DNA of 64,000 nucleotides from Francisella endosymbiont of Ornithodoros moubata. GTDB lineage: Bacteria; Pseudomonadota; Gammaproteobacteria; Francisellales; Francisellaceae. The stretch is from the NCBI GenBank assembly GCA_002095075.2, contig LVCE01000006.1, positions 1-64,000 on the forward strand, in the 5' to 3' direction. The first letter of the stretch is position 1. Each line of letters opens with the position of its first letter. A program made the position numbers and the translations under genes. Below, piece after piece: positions 22,864 to 34,556 of the stretch. The notes under the pieces are model-generated. The model searched no databases. It saw nothing but the letters and a program-made list of their open reading frames with translations, and had not been told where the DNA came from.

Positions 22864-23919
22864 CTATAACTCCAAACTGTGAGTTCTGCATATCATTTAA
22901 TCGGCTTATAGTCCGTTGAAACTCAAACTTAAGCCTTTCGCCATTATATAAGTCCTTAAAATCACAATTAGCAAGAATCACAACCTTTTTATTCTGATCA
23001 TAAAACTCATCTATTAATGTAATAAAGCGTCTAGCCATATCTTCATTATGATAATCAAATCCAACTAGATTATAGATAAAAAGCTGTTCATATGTATCAC
23101 AAATTTCTATATAATCATGAGTACTTCTACCATCACCACAAATAACCTTAAAGTCAAAACAAACATCTTTATGACTTAGCAATATTGTTGGAATATCCCT
23201 AGCTAAGACTCGTATACTAAGATCTTTATCAAAATAACTATTTCTAAGGAAGAATTTATAAAAGAAATTTTTACGATTATGCTCATTGTATGGATAGAGA
23301 TAATTTAGATACGTAGTAGGCAAACGAAACCTGTAATCAACCCCAGAATCTAAATTTAGTACGTCAACATTTTTAAGTAAAATATCGATAGCAGGTAAGA
23401 ACAATTCGCGTTGCAAACCATTCTTATAAAGTTTTTCTGGCTCTATATTTGAGGTTGCTACCAATACCACACCAAACTTAAATAACTCGGTAAAAATGCT
23501 GCCTAAGATCATAGTATCAGCAATATCTTCAACAAAGAATTCATCAAAACATATAACTTGTGTTTGTTTCGCCATGTCATAAGCAACTTTTGAAATTGGG
23601 TTTCCCCCCTGATATTTTCTCAGTTGCTCATGAATGTTTTTCATAAAATGTGAAAAGTGCTGCCTTTCTTTATTCTTTATTGTGAGGTTATTGTAAAAGA
23701 TATCCATTATAAAGGTCTTACCACGACCTACACCACCCCACATATATAATCCTTTGATATAAGGATAAAAAGATTTGTTAAACAACCTCAACTTAGATTT
23801 TTTTTTGAATTGAGCTGATCTACTATTTGTTGCAACCGTCTAATAGCTTCAAGTTGCAAAGAATCCACTCTCAAGTCAAGTTCACGAATTCTTTGAAGAT
23901 AAATATTTTCGAGTTTCAT
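22856..23919 (-). pseudogene. zapE: AFG1/ZapE-type ATPase, frameshift in a poly-A tract
   Basis: P-loop ATPase of the AFG1/ZapE family, linked to Z-ring control and protein quality in other bacteria. The frame opens at the ATG at 23919 (MKLENIYLQRIRELDLRVDS) two bases after the upstream MFS gene and runs 46 codons into nine A residues (T run at 23798-23806 on the plus strand), then meets a TGA. The remainder, with GGVGRGKTFIMDIFYNN (Walker A) and VICFDEFFVEDIAD (Walker B), is in the next frame. One more A restores about 354 residues, the normal length. All downstream ATPase motifs are intact, so the lesion is recent, could be rescued by polymerase slippage on the A run, or is a sequencing error. 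Confidence 0.75.
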
Positions 23920-23921
23920 TT

Positions 23922-25217
23922 TTATTTAACTTCTTTATCTTTTACTAAAATTAGCAAGAAGAATGATATGATCACGCTAAATATAAGGATTAAAAAAGCA
24001 TGGTGATAGGCACTTATATGAAAATATCTATGTGCTCCTTCTGAAGCTATAGTACTAATATGATTTTGAGCATCTATATACTGACCTGCCCATGTCAAAT
24101 CTAGTAAATGACCTATTAATGGATCAAATAAAGCACCTAATAAAGGCTCACCAGTATTTATCAAGGCAGCTACTGTTGCAGCAACCACCACTGGATTTAT
24201 ACGATTCCCAATCGAAAAAGCTAGCATATATACACCTAAGCAAAAGCCAAAAATAAATAGTAAAACTCCAGATATTGTTGGTGTAAGCTTAAATTGTAGA
24301 ACTACAGCTAGCGAAATTGTTGCGATAATATGAAAGACAACCATAATCCCAACTCTGTTATCAAATTTCTCTGAGAGCTTACCAATTATAGGTGAACCAA
24401 TCGCAAGGCCCAAAAACATCATCGAAACAATATAGGATGCATCTTTTGCTGGGATACTATATAACTCTCTAAAATAGTTATTACCCCAAATTCCACCAAA
24501 AACGTCTATTGTGGTAAAAGTAAGACCTGTTAAAGTAAGATACCAATTATTTTTATTTAAAAGAACTTTCTTTATTCCAGCAAGTGTTACAGTATCACCT
24601 TTTGTTTGATTTGCATATAAAGCATCAGGATTATAGTCTCTGACTAAAGCTAAATATAAAAGTGCTATAACAATACTAAAACAAGCATAACTAATTAATG
24701 CTCTATGCCATGAACCTGTAAGCTCAATTAGATAAACTAGTGGCACTTGGCCTAGCAAAGCACCAATCATTGCTGCTGTCATCAGAAAGCTACACACAAA
24801 AGCAAACTTGCGTGGATCAAACCATACTGCAGCTGCTTTAATATAGCCAACTGTTGCAAATGAAGCTCCGATACCTATCATTAATCTTGAGATACACCCT
24901 AATGCAAAACTATGGATATCTGCAGATAACACAAATAATAATAACCCCACTGCAGACAATACTAATGAGAAAAAACTTACTTTTCTAAATCCTAACTTAT
25001 CAATGATAGGCCCTGCAACAAAGAACTGACAAAACACTACAGGCCATAAAAACAGCGAGACTATTGTACTCATTTCAGTAGCATTTATTGAAAAGCTACT
25101 CATTAGCTCATTAGCAATCAAGCTAGGAGAAACATTCATTATATATTTATTAATTAGTAGAAATGAGCTTAACCCAACTACAATCCACGCATAACCTTTT
25201 ATATTATGTAATTTCAT
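23922..25217 (-). CDS. MFS transporter, phagosomal-transporter (Pht/Fpt) type
   Basis: 431-residue paralog of the transporter at 20630-21931, with the same N-terminal IKGYAWIVVGLSSFLLINKY, the loop AGPIIDKLGFRKVSFFS, AAAVWFDPRKFAFVCSF and ALINTGEPLLGALFDPLIG. Twelve hydrophobic helices are apparent. Its ATG lies six bases after the hisS stop and its stop is two bases before zapE, so it is embedded in a housekeeping operon. The substrate is unknown; members of this Francisella family are thought to import nutrients from the host cell. Confidence 0.83.
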   Translation of the reverse strand: MKLHNIKGYAWIVVGLSSFLLINKYIMNVSPSLIANELMSSFSINATEMSTIVSLFLWPVVFCQFFVAGPIIDKLGFRKVSFFSLVLSAVGLLLFVLSADIHSFALGCISRLMIGIGASFATVGYIKAAAVWFDPRKFAFVCSFLMTAAMIGALLGQVPLVYLIELTGSWHRALISYACFSIVIALLYLALVRDYNPDALYANQTKGDTVTLAGIKKVLLNKNNWYLTLTGLTFTTIDVFGGIWGNNYFRELYSIPAKDASYIVSMMFLGLAIGSPIIGKLSEKFDNRVGIMVVFHIIATISLAVVLQFKLTPTISGVLLFIFGFCLGVYMLAFSIGNRINPVVVAATVAALINTGEPLLGALFDPLIGHLLDLTWAGQYIDAQNHISTIASEGAHRYFHISAYHHAFLILIFSVIISFFLLILVKDKEVK

Positions 25218-25223
25218 ATACCT

Positions 25224-26492
25224 CTATCTTTCTAAAAAATTAATTAAGTCATTAAAAGCAACTCGTTGTTGTTCTCTGTCTTGCTGAAGATATTTTATAC
25301 TAGCAAAGCCATTATCTAACTCATCTTGTCTAATTATTATAGCAATTTTAGCCCCAGATTTATCAGCTTTCTTAAATTGTGATTTAAAGCTACCGAATTT
25401 TAGATCCATATCTATTTTAAGCTGAGGAAGCTCTTGGCGAATATTCTCAACTATAACTAGGGATCGATGAAGCTGATTACTGTCTAATACAAAAAATACA
25501 CCACAAAGGTTGTCTTGTTGTTTAGGCAATTTACCTAAATCTTCTAATAATAGTAGTAAGCGCTCCATCCCTATAGCAAAACCTATAGCAGCTGTTTTCT
25601 GACCACCAAGGTTTTCTATTAAACTATCGTAACGACCACCTGCACAGATTGCGCTTTGCGAGCCAAGCTTGTCAGTAGTCCATTCAAAAACTAAGCCACT
25701 ATAATAATCTAAACCTCTAACAAGATTTTGATTTATCTTATATACAATACCTAAAGCATCTAAATATTGGCAAGTTTGCTTAAATCTCAATCGCAAATCT
25801 TGATCTATAAAATCAATAAGTTTAGGTGCATTTGCTAAGATTTTTTGTGTCTTATCTATCTTAGAATCTAATATTCTTAGAGGGTTCTTATCCAACCTCT
25901 TTATAGAGTCTTCATCAAGCTCAGCATGATATGGTTTTAGGTATTCTAGTAGCGCTTGAATATACTCTTGTCTGTTAAGGCTCAAACCAAGGCTATTTAA
26001 CTCTAAAGTTACATACTCAGAAATTCCAAGCTCTTTGAAAAGACTCCATGCAATAGTAATAATCTCTAAATCAATAGCTATATAGTCGAAACCATAAGCT
26101 TCGACTCCAAGCTGATAAAATTGTCTATAGCGACCTTTTTGTGGACGCTCATAGCGAAACATGGGACCACAATACCATAGCTTCTGTGTTTGACCTCGAG
26201 TAGCTAAATTATTTTCAATAATCATTCTGACACAACCAGCTGTTCCTTCTGGACGCAGCGTGAGACTATCACCATTACGATCCTGAAAATCATAAGTCTC
26301 TTTTAAAACTATATCAGAAGTTTCACCAACACTTCTATGAAACAGTTCACTTTTCTCAACAACAGGTAACCTTGTTTCACTATATTTATATCTATCAAGT
26401 ATGAGTTTTATTTTTGATTCTAAGAATTGCCATTTATAACTATCTAGCGGCAGTACATCATTAAATCCGCGAATAATAGTAAGCTTACTCAT
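25224..26492 (-). CDS. hisS: Histidyl-tRNA synthetase
   Basis: Class II aminoacyl-tRNA synthetase charging tRNA-His. 422 residues. The N-terminus has [18 protein letters not shown]; motif 2 is [20 protein letters not shown]; histidine-specific motifs are [15 protein letters not shown] and [13 protein letters not shown]; motif 3 is [15 protein letters not shown]. The C-terminal anticodon-binding domain ends at about residue 422. It lies between rbfA (seven bases) and the MFS gene (six bases). Confidence 0.97.
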   Translation of the reverse strand: MSKLTIIRGFNDVLPLDSYKWQFLESKIKLILDRYKYSETRLPVVEKSELFHRSVGETSDIVLKETYDFQDRNGDSLTLRPEGTAGCVRMIIENNLATRGQTQKLWYCGPMFRYERPQKGRYRQFYQLGVEAYGFDYIAIDLEIITIAWSLFKELGISEYVTLELNSLGLSLNRQEYIQALLEYLKPYHAELDEDSIKRLDKNPLRILDSKIDKTQKILANAPKLIDFIDQDLRLRFKQTCQYLDALGIVYKINQNLVRGLDYYSGLVFEWTTDKLGSQSAICAGGRYDSLIENLGGQKTAAIGFAIGMERLLLLLEDLGKLPKQQDNLCGVFFVLDSNQLHRSLVIVENIRQELPQLKIDMDLKFGSFKSQFKKADKSGAKIAIIIRQDELDNGFASIKYLQQDREQQRVAFNDLINFLER

Positions 26493-26499
26493 AAGCTAC

Positions 26500-26931
26500 C
26501 TACCTTAACTTCTCAGCTTTAGTTTCTTTATCGTTGTGTTTATAGTTTTCTTGTAAAGATTTATCATCTTGCTTGATGATTTTTGAATCAGCATTGAGTG
26601 CTTGTTGGATTTTTTCTTCCATTTGTATACCGTACTCAAGCGAAGTATCATAAATAAACTTAAGGTTTGGAACAATTCTTAGGCTTAATAACTTAGCTAT
26701 AGATGATCTAAAGAAACCTTTTGATTTTTCAAATGCCTTGTCAATATATTCGGCATCTTCAACAGCAAAGCAGGTATAATATACTTTTGCATAAGATAGA
26801 TCCTTAGAAAGATCAACCTCTATAATAGTGGCACTGGCTAACTTAGTGTCTTTTATTCTAGTACGCAGCAATAAAGATATAACTTTCTGGAGCTCATTTG
26901 CAACTCTTTGTACTCTACCATCTGCAGCCAT
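26500..26931 (-). CDS. rbfA: Ribosome-binding factor A
   Basis: Late 30S maturation factor with a KH-like fold. 143 residues. The N-terminus [20 protein letters not shown] and the segment [12 protein letters not shown] followed by [18 protein letters not shown] are typical. A lysine-rich and glutamate-rich tail of about 30 residues extends past the core. It follows infB by two bases, the standard order. Confidence 0.94.
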   Translation of the reverse strand: MAADGRVQRVANELQKVISLLLRTRIKDTKLASATIIEVDLSKDLSYAKVYYTCFAVEDAEYIDKAFEKSKGFFRSSIAKLLSLRIVPNLKFIYDTSLEYGIQMEEKIQQALNADSKIIKQDDKSLQENYKHNDKETKAEKLR

Positions 26932-26933
26932 AA

Positions 26934-29471
26934 TTACAACTCCTTAGCAACCTCGATAACCTCAAACACCTCTATTTGATCACCTTCACGGACATCATTG
27001 TAGTTTTTAACACCAATACCACACTCTAAGCCTTTTTTAACTTCACTAGCATCATCTTTGAATCTCTTAAGCGACTCTAGTGTACCTTCGTAAATAACGA
27101 CATTATTACGTAAAACACGGATAGGATTAGTACGCTTAACCACGCCCTCCACAACCATACATCCAGCAATTGAGCCGAATTTAGATGAACGATAAACTTC
27201 TCTAACCTCAGCAATACCAATAACTTGCTCTTTAATTTCTGGAGAAAGTAAACCAGACATCGCTTTTTTAACATCATCTATTAAATCATAAATAATGTTG
27301 TAATAACGGAATTCTACACCATCTGTTTCAGCAAGTTTTTTCGCAGCACTATCAGCACGGACATTAAAACCTATAACAACCGCCGTTGATGCCACAGCCA
27401 AAGTCACATCTGAAGATGTAATCGCTCCTATACCGCTTACAATTATATCAACCTTAACTTCATTAGTTGAAAGCTTAAGCAATGACTCTCTAATTGCCTC
27501 AACAGAACCCTGTACATCGCCTTTAAGGATAATTTTAAGTACCTGCTGTTCACCTTCTTTATCCATGTTATTAAACATGTTTGATAGTTTAAGTGCTTGT
27601 TCTTGAGCTATTTTAGCTTCTTTTTGTTTCTGTGAGCGCTGAGCTGCAAGTTCTTTTGCTTTCTTCTCATTTTCAATCACAACCATCTCATCACCGGCTG
27701 CTGGCACACCTGATAAACCAAGTATCTCAACAGGGGTAGCTGGACCAGCTGCTTTTATCTTTTTCCCAAGATCATTATGCATAGCCCTTACTCTACCATA
27801 TTCAGTACCACATAAGATATTATCACCTTGCTTAAGGTTACCATTTTGTACAAGTACAGTTGCGACTGGACCACGACCTTTTTCTAGACGTGACTCAATT
27901 ATGACACCTTCAGCTAAGCCCTCAGCAAATGCCTCTAACTCTAAAACTTCTGATTGTAAAAGTACTGCATCTAATAGATCGGTAACCCCTTCACCAGTCT
28001 TAGCAGAAACATTTACAAACATTACATCACCACCCCATGATTCTGGGATTACATCTCTTTGTGCAAGTTCACTAATCACCTTATCAGGATCAGCTTCTGG
28101 CTTATCAATTTTATTTACTGCAACAACAATTGGTACTCTTGCTGCTTTAGCGTGCTGAATTGCTTCTTCAGTTTGAGGCATAACACCATCATCAGCAGCA
28201 ACAACTAAAATTACGATATCTGTACTCTTAGCACCACGCGCACGCATTGAAGTAAAAGCTTCATGTCCCGGAGTATCCAAGAATGTAATAGAACCTTTAT
28301 CGGTTTTAACAGAATATGCTCCTATATGCTGTGTTATACTACCAGCCTCACCAGCAACTACTCGTGTTTTACGAATATAGTCTAGCAAAGATGTTTTACC
28401 ATGATCAACATGTCCCATTATAGTTACAACCGGAGCTCGAGAAATCTTCTTATATAAGCTTCTATCAACTGTTGTTACCGCTTCTTCAAGAGCATTCTCA
28501 TTGTGTAGAGTATATCTATGCCCCATCTCTTCAACAATCAAGATTGCTGTGTCTTGGTCTAGTGATTGGTTAATTGTCGCCATCACACCCATATTAAATA
28601 GCACTTTAACAATTTCAACACCTTTGACCGCCATTTTTTGTGCTAGTTCACTTACAGTAATACCTTCATGAATTTCTACAGTCCTAATCGTATTTTCAAC
28701 TGGTTTTGTAAATTCTTGTTTTTTGACTTTTAGCGCTTTTAATTTACCTTTTTTAGCACCAAACTCATCAAATGACTCTATATCACCAGCAAGTTGTGAA
28801 AGCTGTCTCGGGTTAGCTTTTTTGAAACCTTTGCCTCCAGCTTTCCTTGCTTTAGATTTTTTCTCCTCTTCCTCACGCTTATACTTTGTATTAGTATTTG
28901 TAGCTTCAGAGAAAACTTTCTTAGCAGATTTCTTCTTAGGTTGTTTATTGTTAGTAGCTGGCTTTTCATCATTCTCGACAACAATTTCCTCAACCTTAAT
29001 TTCTGGCATTGCAGTTATCTTAAAACCACTATCTTTTATCACTGTTCTTTTTATTTTATCTTGAACCTGTTCAACAACTTCGTTTTCAACAGTTTGCTCG
29101 ATATTATCTTGCACCAACTCTAGCTCTTTCACAACTTTTATTGGCTGAGAAACTTGAACTACAGTTTTAAGTTCTTGTATCTGAGCCGGTGTAGCAGGTT
29201 CTTGTTCTTCTACTCTTTTAGTAATTCGTCTTTTTCTTTTAACCGAAACATTAATCTTATGTTTACCATCAAGCTTAACTAAAATTACTTTCTTTCTAGT
29301 TACGGTATTTTTTGCACTATTGATCTTCTCTAGCAAAGTTTTCATCTCTGCAGGAGTTAATGTATCTTTCTCACTAGATTTTTCAATACCAAAAGATTTA
29401 AGCTGTTTTAGTAGTGCATCTACTTCTTTATTTGTTTGCTGTGCTAACTGCCCAACTGTAATCTGTGCCAT
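26934..29471 (-). CDS. infB: Translation initiation factor IF-2
   Basis: GTPase that brings initiator fMet-tRNA to the 30S subunit. 845 residues. A short N-terminal domain ([20 protein letters not shown]) is followed by a long charged linker to about residue 260. The G domain has [15 protein letters not shown] (G1), [15 protein letters not shown] (G3) and [10 protein letters not shown] (G4). The C-terminal domains follow. It lies 38 bases after nusA and 2 before rbfA. The initiator tRNA it binds is encoded upstream in the same region. Confidence 0.97.
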   Translation of the reverse strand: MAQITVGQLAQQTNKEVDALLKQLKSFGIEKSSEKDTLTPAEMKTLLEKINSAKNTVTRKKVILVKLDGKHKINVSVKRKRRITKRVEEQEPATPAQIQELKTVVQVSQPIKVVKELELVQDNIEQTVENEVVEQVQDKIKRTVIKDSGFKITAMPEIKVEEIVVENDEKPATNNKQPKKKSAKKVFSEATNTNTKYKREEEEKKSKARKAGGKGFKKANPRQLSQLAGDIESFDEFGAKKGKLKALKVKKQEFTKPVENTIRTVEIHEGITVSELAQKMAVKGVEIVKVLFNMGVMATINQSLDQDTAILIVEEMGHRYTLHNENALEEAVTTVDRSLYKKISRAPVVTIMGHVDHGKTSLLDYIRKTRVVAGEAGSITQHIGAYSVKTDKGSITFLDTPGHEAFTSMRARGAKSTDIVILVVAADDGVMPQTEEAIQHAKAARVPIVVAVNKIDKPEADPDKVISELAQRDVIPESWGGDVMFVNVSAKTGEGVTDLLDAVLLQSEVLELEAFAEGLAEGVIIESRLEKGRGPVATVLVQNGNLKQGDNILCGTEYGRVRAMHNDLGKKIKAAGPATPVEILGLSGVPAAGDEMVVIENEKKAKELAAQRSQKQKEAKIAQEQALKLSNMFNNMDKEGEQQVLKIILKGDVQGSVEAIRESLLKLSTNEVKVDIIVSGIGAITSSDVTLAVASTAVVIGFNVRADSAAKKLAETDGVEFRYYNIIYDLIDDVKKAMSGLLSPEIKEQVIGIAEVREVYRSSKFGSIAGCMVVEGVVKRTNPIRVLRNNVVIYEGTLESLKRFKDDASEVKKGLECGIGVKNYNDVREGDQIEVFEVIEVAKEL

Positions 29472-29509
29472 TTCCCTCTCCTTTGTACTATTACTGATAT
29501 GTACTTTTA

Positions 29510-30979
29510 TTATTCAAACCAAGGAGCTCTTGCTTGCATAATTAAATCGGTCGCTTGCTCTTCATCTATAGGTACAATATCAAGCAATTCATCTACAGAC
29601 AACTCTGCCAGATCTTCCATAGTAACTATATTATTCTGCGCTAGCTGCTCAGCTAAATCTCTACTCATACTTTGCATATCTAGCAAATCTTGTGTTGGTT
29701 TTTTACCACCCAAAGCTTCAGATAAAATAACAGCTTTTGCTCTCTCTTGAAGCTCATCAACAATCTCTTCATCAAATCCTTCAATTTCTAAAAGCTCTGC
29801 TCTATCTAAATATGCTAAATCTTCGAGAGTTTCTATACCCTCTTCAATCAACACCAATGCAAAATCATGATCTATATCCAAAGCTTCAACAAATTTCTCT
29901 ACTATAGACATTTGTTTTTCTTCCTGCTCAGCATCTGATAGAACATTAATTTTCCAGCCAATTAGCGAGCTTGCTAATCTTACATTCACACCATTTTTAC
30001 CAATTGCTTTAGATAAGCTTTCTTGCTTAACAACAATATCCATCGAATTAGTTTCTTCATCAACATTCACTTCTAAGATATCTGCAGCATCTACAGGTGA
30101 TAATGAGTTGATGGCATATTGAACGATCTCCTCATCCCAAAGTATAACATCAACCTTTTCACTATTTAACTCACTTATTATAGAGTGTATTCTAGAACCT
30201 CTTACACCAACACATGCGCCACAAGGATCTATTCTTTGGTCATTACTTTTAACGGTTACTTTAGATCTAAAACCAGGCTCACGAACTACATTTACTATAT
30301 TAATAAGCTCTTCTTCAACTTCTGGTACCTCAAGCTTAAATAAAGCTTTAAGCATCGTATTACTTAAGCGACTTAACATAACCGTATTTGGCTTACCAGA
30401 CTCATCACACTCAACACCCTCAACACAAGCTCTTATCTTGTCGCCAACACGATATCTTTCTCTAGCTATAAGATCTTTTTTAGGTAAAATCCCCTCAGCA
30501 TTATTACCCAAATCAACAACCAAGATTTCATAGGTAGCGCGCTTTATCTCACCGTAAACAATATCACCAATTTTATTTTGATAGAATCTAGCTGTCTTTT
30601 CTCTTTCAAAATTTTTAATTTTTTTCATTAGAATTTGCTTAGCCATTGTTGCAGCTATACGCCCATATTCTTTGACCTCAACAGGCTCGCGTATGACATC
30701 ACCGGCTTTTACATTATAGCCCCTTTCTTGAGCAACATCTTCATAAAGCTCTTTTGAATAATCAATTAAATCTTCATCTTCAGAAACAATATGCCAAACC
30801 CTATCAGCTTTGAAATCACCAGTAATCCTATCGATTTTAACCTCGATATTCATATGCTCATCAAGTTCTTTCTTAGTTATAATAGCTAAAGCCTCTTCCA
30901 TAGCTTCAAATAAAAGATCTTTTGATATATCTTTTTCATTTGCTACAGTTTCTAATACTAACAATAATTCTTTGCTCAT
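29510..30979 (-). CDS. nusA: Transcription termination/antitermination factor NusA
   Basis: RNA polymerase-binding factor controlling pausing, termination and antitermination. 489 residues: N-terminal polymerase-binding domain, an S1 domain (about 135-200, with [10 protein letters not shown]), two KH domains ([18 protein letters not shown] and [20 protein letters not shown]), and two acidic C-terminal repeats with [17 protein letters not shown] and [17 protein letters not shown], as in gamma-proteobacteria. It is 17 bases after rimP. Confidence 0.96.
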   Translation of the reverse strand: MSKELLLVLETVANEKDISKDLLFEAMEEALAIITKKELDEHMNIEVKIDRITGDFKADRVWHIVSEDEDLIDYSKELYEDVAQERGYNVKAGDVIREPVEVKEYGRIAATMAKQILMKKIKNFEREKTARFYQNKIGDIVYGEIKRATYEILVVDLGNNAEGILPKKDLIARERYRVGDKIRACVEGVECDESGKPNTVMLSRLSNTMLKALFKLEVPEVEEELINIVNVVREPGFRSKVTVKSNDQRIDPCGACVGVRGSRIHSIISELNSEKVDVILWDEEIVQYAINSLSPVDAADILEVNVDEETNSMDIVVKQESLSKAIGKNGVNVRLASSLIGWKINVLSDAEQEEKQMSIVEKFVEALDIDHDFALVLIEEGIETLEDLAYLDRAELLEIEGFDEEIVDELQERAKAVILSEALGGKKPTQDLLDMQSMSRDLAEQLAQNNIVTMEDLAELSVDELLDIVPIDEEQATDLIMQARAPWFE

Positions 30980-30996
30980 ATCTTAAATTCCTCTAT

Positions 30997-31449
30997 CTAA
31001 CTAAAATCAGGTGATACTCTTAGCTTTTTAAGCTCGTCAAAATCAAAACTTATTTCTTTACCATCTTCCAGCTTTAGAATGACATTATTTCCTTCCACTC
31101 TATATAGCACACCCTTAAACTTAGTTTGTGACTCAACTGGTGCTAAAGTAACTGCTTTTACATTAAATCCTACCAGAGCTTGCGCCTGAATTATATTAAA
31201 AATTTGGCGATTCATTCCTGGTGAAGAAACTTCAAGCACATATTTACCTGAAACTGGATCCTCAACATCAAAAACCACACTCACTTCTTTACTAACTATT
31301 TGGCAATCATCAACTGAAACACCATTCTCATGATCAATAAAAATACGTATGGTAAGTTTACTACTTCCTACAATCTCGATTCCCCATAAAATATAGCCTA
31401 GATCAGCTGTAATGGGTTTTACTATCTCATATAAATCGTCTAGTAACAT
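30997..31449 (-). CDS. rimP: Ribosome maturation factor RimP
   Basis: Assists 30S assembly. 150 residues, normal length. The segments LGYILWGIEIVGSSKLTIRI and DHENGVSVDDCQIVSKEVS, then VSSPGMNRQIF, are family hallmarks. The frame is open to a GTG two codons upstream, but AGAGG lies about five bases before the ATG of MLLDDLYE, so I start there. It is the first gene of the rimP-nusA-infB operon, downstream of the initiator tRNA and a terminator. Confidence 0.95.
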   Translation of the reverse strand: MLLDDLYEIVKPITADLGYILWGIEIVGSSKLTIRIFIDHENGVSVDDCQIVSKEVSVVFDVEDPVSGKYVLEVSSPGMNRQIFNIIQAQALVGFNVKAVTLAPVESQTKFKGVLYRVEGNNVILKLEDGKEISFDFDELKKLRVSPDFS

Positions 31450-31485
31450 TTTCACCTCTTAGATTTCGCATATCCTGCAGATAGC

Positions 31486-31510
31486 AAAAAGGCCCTTAAA
31501 AGAGCCTTTA
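31486..31510 (-). terminator. Hairpin terminator between the initiator tRNA and rimP
   Basis: On the minus strand AAAGGCTC pairs with GGGCCTTT (one G-T wobble) around a TTTTAA loop, followed by TTTTT. This fits a rho-independent terminator for the tRNA transcript, 37 bases before the rimP start. The T run is short, so some readthrough into rimP-nusA is possible. Confidence 0.7.
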
Positions 31511-31526
31511 TAAAAAAATTCCTGTT

Positions 31527-31603
<77 letters not shown>

Positions 31604-31669
31604 TCTATTGATAAATAGATAATATCAATATTTTTACTAATGTCAAGTCTTTTATGCGATACTCATTTT

Positions 31670-32710
31670 TTAAAATAAAACACTAAATTCCCTAATCGCA
31701 CCAATCATAACCTTAACATTATCAGGATCTATATCAGGATAAATGCCATGACCTAAGTTGACAATATAGTTGTTTAGTTTATCTGACTGGATAAATTCAA
31801 TATTAGCTTTGACAGTCGCTCTAATACTTTCTTTAGTTCCATACAAAAGTGCTGGATCAAAGTTTCCTTGCAGAACTTTACCAACTCCTATTCTATGTCG
31901 CGCCTGTTTTAATGTAACACTCCAATCAACTCCAGCTCCATCGCAGGACTTATCTTTTAACTCTTCAAAAAAGTTTGACCCTCCCTTAGTAAAAAAAACT
32001 ATTGGCACATTAATTTTTTGCTTAACATTTTTAGCAATATAATCCATATATTTGAGAGAGAAATCTTTATAATGCTCTAAAGGCAGTATGCCGCCCCAAG
32101 TATCAAATATCATCAAAGAACTCGCTCCAGCTTTAATTTGCTCAAGCAAATAGATAATTGTTATATCTGCCAGGCGTTGTAACAGACTATGCATCAATTG
32201 TGGATTTGTATACATCATCTTGCGCAATTTATTAAACTGTTTTGATCCTGAACCTTCAATCATATATGCAGCTAAAGTCCAAGGACTTCCAGTAAAGCCT
32301 ATTAAAGGTACATTTATTGCTGAACTAGTAGTTTTGACAGCATTATAAACATAGTCCAAAGAGCCTACACTATCCTCAACTGACTTTAGCTCACCTAGAT
32401 CTTTTTGCGATTGTATTGGCTTAGAAAATACCGGCCCTGTACCTTTGATAAATTTAAGATCCATTCCCATAGCTTCCGGAATTGTTAGAATATCTGAAAA
32501 AACAATCGCTGCATCAAGATCATATCTTTGAAGTGGATGGAGTGCTACTTCACAACAGGCATCAGCATTACGACACATATCCATAAAATTATCAAATTTT
32601 GCTCTAACTGAACGATACTCTGGCAGGTATCTACCAGCTTGACGCATTATCCAAACTGGTGGCCTCTCTAATTTCTTTTCGCCAAAAGAATCCAAAAATA
32701 ATTCCCTCAT
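31670..32710 (-). CDS. hemE: Uroporphyrinogen decarboxylase
   Basis: Heme pathway enzyme converting uroporphyrinogen III to coproporphyrinogen III. 346 residues. The N-terminal signature [17 protein letters not shown] has the conserved arginines; [14 protein letters not shown] supplies the aspartate that holds the substrate pyrroles; [16 protein letters not shown] and [15 protein letters not shown] complete the family set. It lies upstream of the tRNA and downstream of the broken comM on the same strand. Confidence 0.96.
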   Translation of the reverse strand: MRELFLDSFGEKKLERPPVWIMRQAGRYLPEYRSVRAKFDNFMDMCRNADACCEVALHPLQRYDLDAAIVFSDILTIPEAMGMDLKFIKGTGPVFSKPIQSQKDLGELKSVEDSVGSLDYVYNAVKTTSSAINVPLIGFTGSPWTLAAYMIEGSGSKQFNKLRKMMYTNPQLMHSLLQRLADITIIYLLEQIKAGASSLMIFDTWGGILPLEHYKDFSLKYMDYIAKNVKQKINVPIVFFTKGGSNFFEELKDKSCDGAGVDWSVTLKQARHRIGVGKVLQGNFDPALLYGTKESIRATVKANIEFIQSDKLNNYIVNLGHGIYPDIDPDNVKVMIGAIREFSVLF

Positions 32711-32765
32711 ACAAACCCTTTGTTAAATTCGTAAATAATTAATTAATTGCTAAATTTATTTTAGC

Positions 32766-34282
32766 CTACTTGATAAACTTATCCATTTTTCTATAACTAA
32801 TAGCTTCTTGAACAGTTGATTTATCAATATTCTCAGTATTATTAAGATCTGCTATAGTTCTGGCAACTTTGAGTATTTTATAATACCATCTTGCAGATAG
32901 TCCAAGTTTTTCTATAGCTAATGTGAGCATTTTTCTCATTTCATCATTAAGATTACAAACCTTATAAAGCTCTTTACTAGATAGCATTTAGTTAATCTTA
33001 CCTTATCTAGAGATTTGTCTCTCTCGAACTTTTTTAACTCGCTCTCTAACTATGTTACTTTTCTCCCGTATTAATTGCTGATTTGTCAGATTCTCTTTTG
33101 CAAGCTTAACAACTTCAACATGAAGATCTATTCTATCTAGAAGTGGCCTGGATAATTTACTTTGATATCTTCTAATCGCTTGGATTGAGTCAGTACACTC
33201 TTTAAATTGTGAACCTAAATATCCGCATGGACATGAATTCATCGCCACTATTAACTGAAAATTAGCTGGATATTCAACTTGACACCTAGCCCTAGAAATA
33301 TTCACACTACCGGTTTCTAGAGTCTCGCGCAAGACTTATAAGACTTTACGATCAAACTCTGGCGATTCATCAAGAAAAATTACGCCATTGAGTGCCAGAG
33401 AAATCTCGCCAGGCATTGAATTACTACCACTACCAACCAAAGAGATACTCCAGAGGAGTATGATGTGGATGGCGAAATGATCTTTTATAAAAACTTTCAG
33501 CGATACCTGATTCTCCTTTGATTGATGCAATCATTGCTGATGAAAGCACTTCTTTTTTATCTAGTGGTGGTAATCGAGTTTAGTCTACTTGCCAGCATTG
33601 TTTTTCCAATACCAGGAGGTCCCTTACTAAAAGGATATTGTGGCCATCGACTGCAGCAATCTCTAATGCTCTTTTGGCTTGATACTGTCCTTTGACATCT
33701 TCTAAATCTTGTTATAGCTCAGCAAAATTAATCTCTATACTTGGTTTTACTAGCTCTTTTTCATTTCCAGATAAAAACTCTACAACCTCATTTAAACTAT
33801 CAAAGCTATAGTCATGAACCGTCTCAACTAGACTAATCTCTTTATCATTTTTTGTTGGTACAATAAGTTTTTTATTTTCCTCTACAAACTTAATAGTCAT
33901 CGGTATGGCGCTAGATATTTTCCTTAGCTCACCACTCAAAGATAATTCACCAGCAAACTCATACTCATCGATATCTTTGACAATATTTACTTGTCCAGAG
34001 GCATACAGAACACCAATGCTACTGGTAAATCAAATCTACCACTACTTTTTTGGTAAAACCCGTTGGTGTAAGCAAGGTTAATTGTGATACGCTTATTAGG
34101 AATAATTAAAGCCTGAGTTAATGACTGCACTTCTTACATGATCTTTACTTTCTTTGACAGCCGCCTCTGGCAATCCTACTATTGATAAACCTGGTAAACC
34201 ATTTGATAAACGCACCTCTATCGAGACAAGAAGTGCTTCAATACCATAGTTGTGCTCTACTCTTTAGAACCGCTAAAGACAT
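32766..34282 (-). pseudogene. comM: ComM (Mg-chelatase-like helicase), multiply frameshifted
   Basis: AAA+ protein of the YifB/ComM family, a branch-migration helicase used in natural transformation. The 1517 bases would encode about 506 residues, but the frame is broken many times. Recognisable parts are MSLAVLKSRA at the start, LSNGLPGLSIVGLPEAAVKE, the Walker [53 protein letters not shown], and the C-terminal LGLSARWYYKILKVARTIAD. No single reading frame holds both Walker motifs, so no working helicase can be made. It starts one base after the ubiK stop. Confidence 0.88.
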
Positions 34283-34283
34283 T

Positions 34284-34478
34284 CTATTTTTTCTCAGCTA
34301 AAAGTTTATCTAGTTTAGCTTCTATTTGCTCAAGCTTTTGACGAGTTTTTAATAGAATTTTCTTCTGTACTTCAAACTCTTCTCTGCTTACAACATCAAG
34401 TTTCTTCAGGCTTTTATTGATAATACTTTCTTTTGAGTTCTTAATTACATCATTAATAGGACCTAGAATTTCTTTCAT
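34284..34478 (-). CDS. ubiK: UbiK-type accessory factor (BMFP domain)
   Basis: 64-residue protein of the YqiC/BMFP family. The N-terminal amphipathic part (KEILGPINDVIKNSKESI) is followed by a C-terminal coiled coil (EFEVQKKILLKTRQKLEQIEAKLDKLL in outline). In other bacteria UbiK helps ubiquinone synthesis under oxygen. The position ahead of comM is also seen elsewhere. It is intact although comM is not. Confidence 0.75.
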   Translation of the reverse strand: MKEILGPINDVIKNSKESIINKSLKKLDVVSREEFEVQKKILLKTRQKLEQIEAKLDKLLAEKK

Positions 34479-34556
34479 AAGCTAATAAAATTTAATTGTT
34501 TCTAGATAAAAGTATAAAAGTAATAATGACAATAAGCAATAAACTATTAATGATTA

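Noticed and set aside
28723-29064. Open frame of 113 codons on the plus strand inside infB
   Set aside because: It is a Phe/Leu/Ser-rich shadow of the Lys/Glu-rich linker of IF-2 and has no start signal.
31486-31510. The hairpin here as a regulator of rimP
   Set aside because: GC stem plus T run is explained more simply as the terminator of the tRNA transcript.
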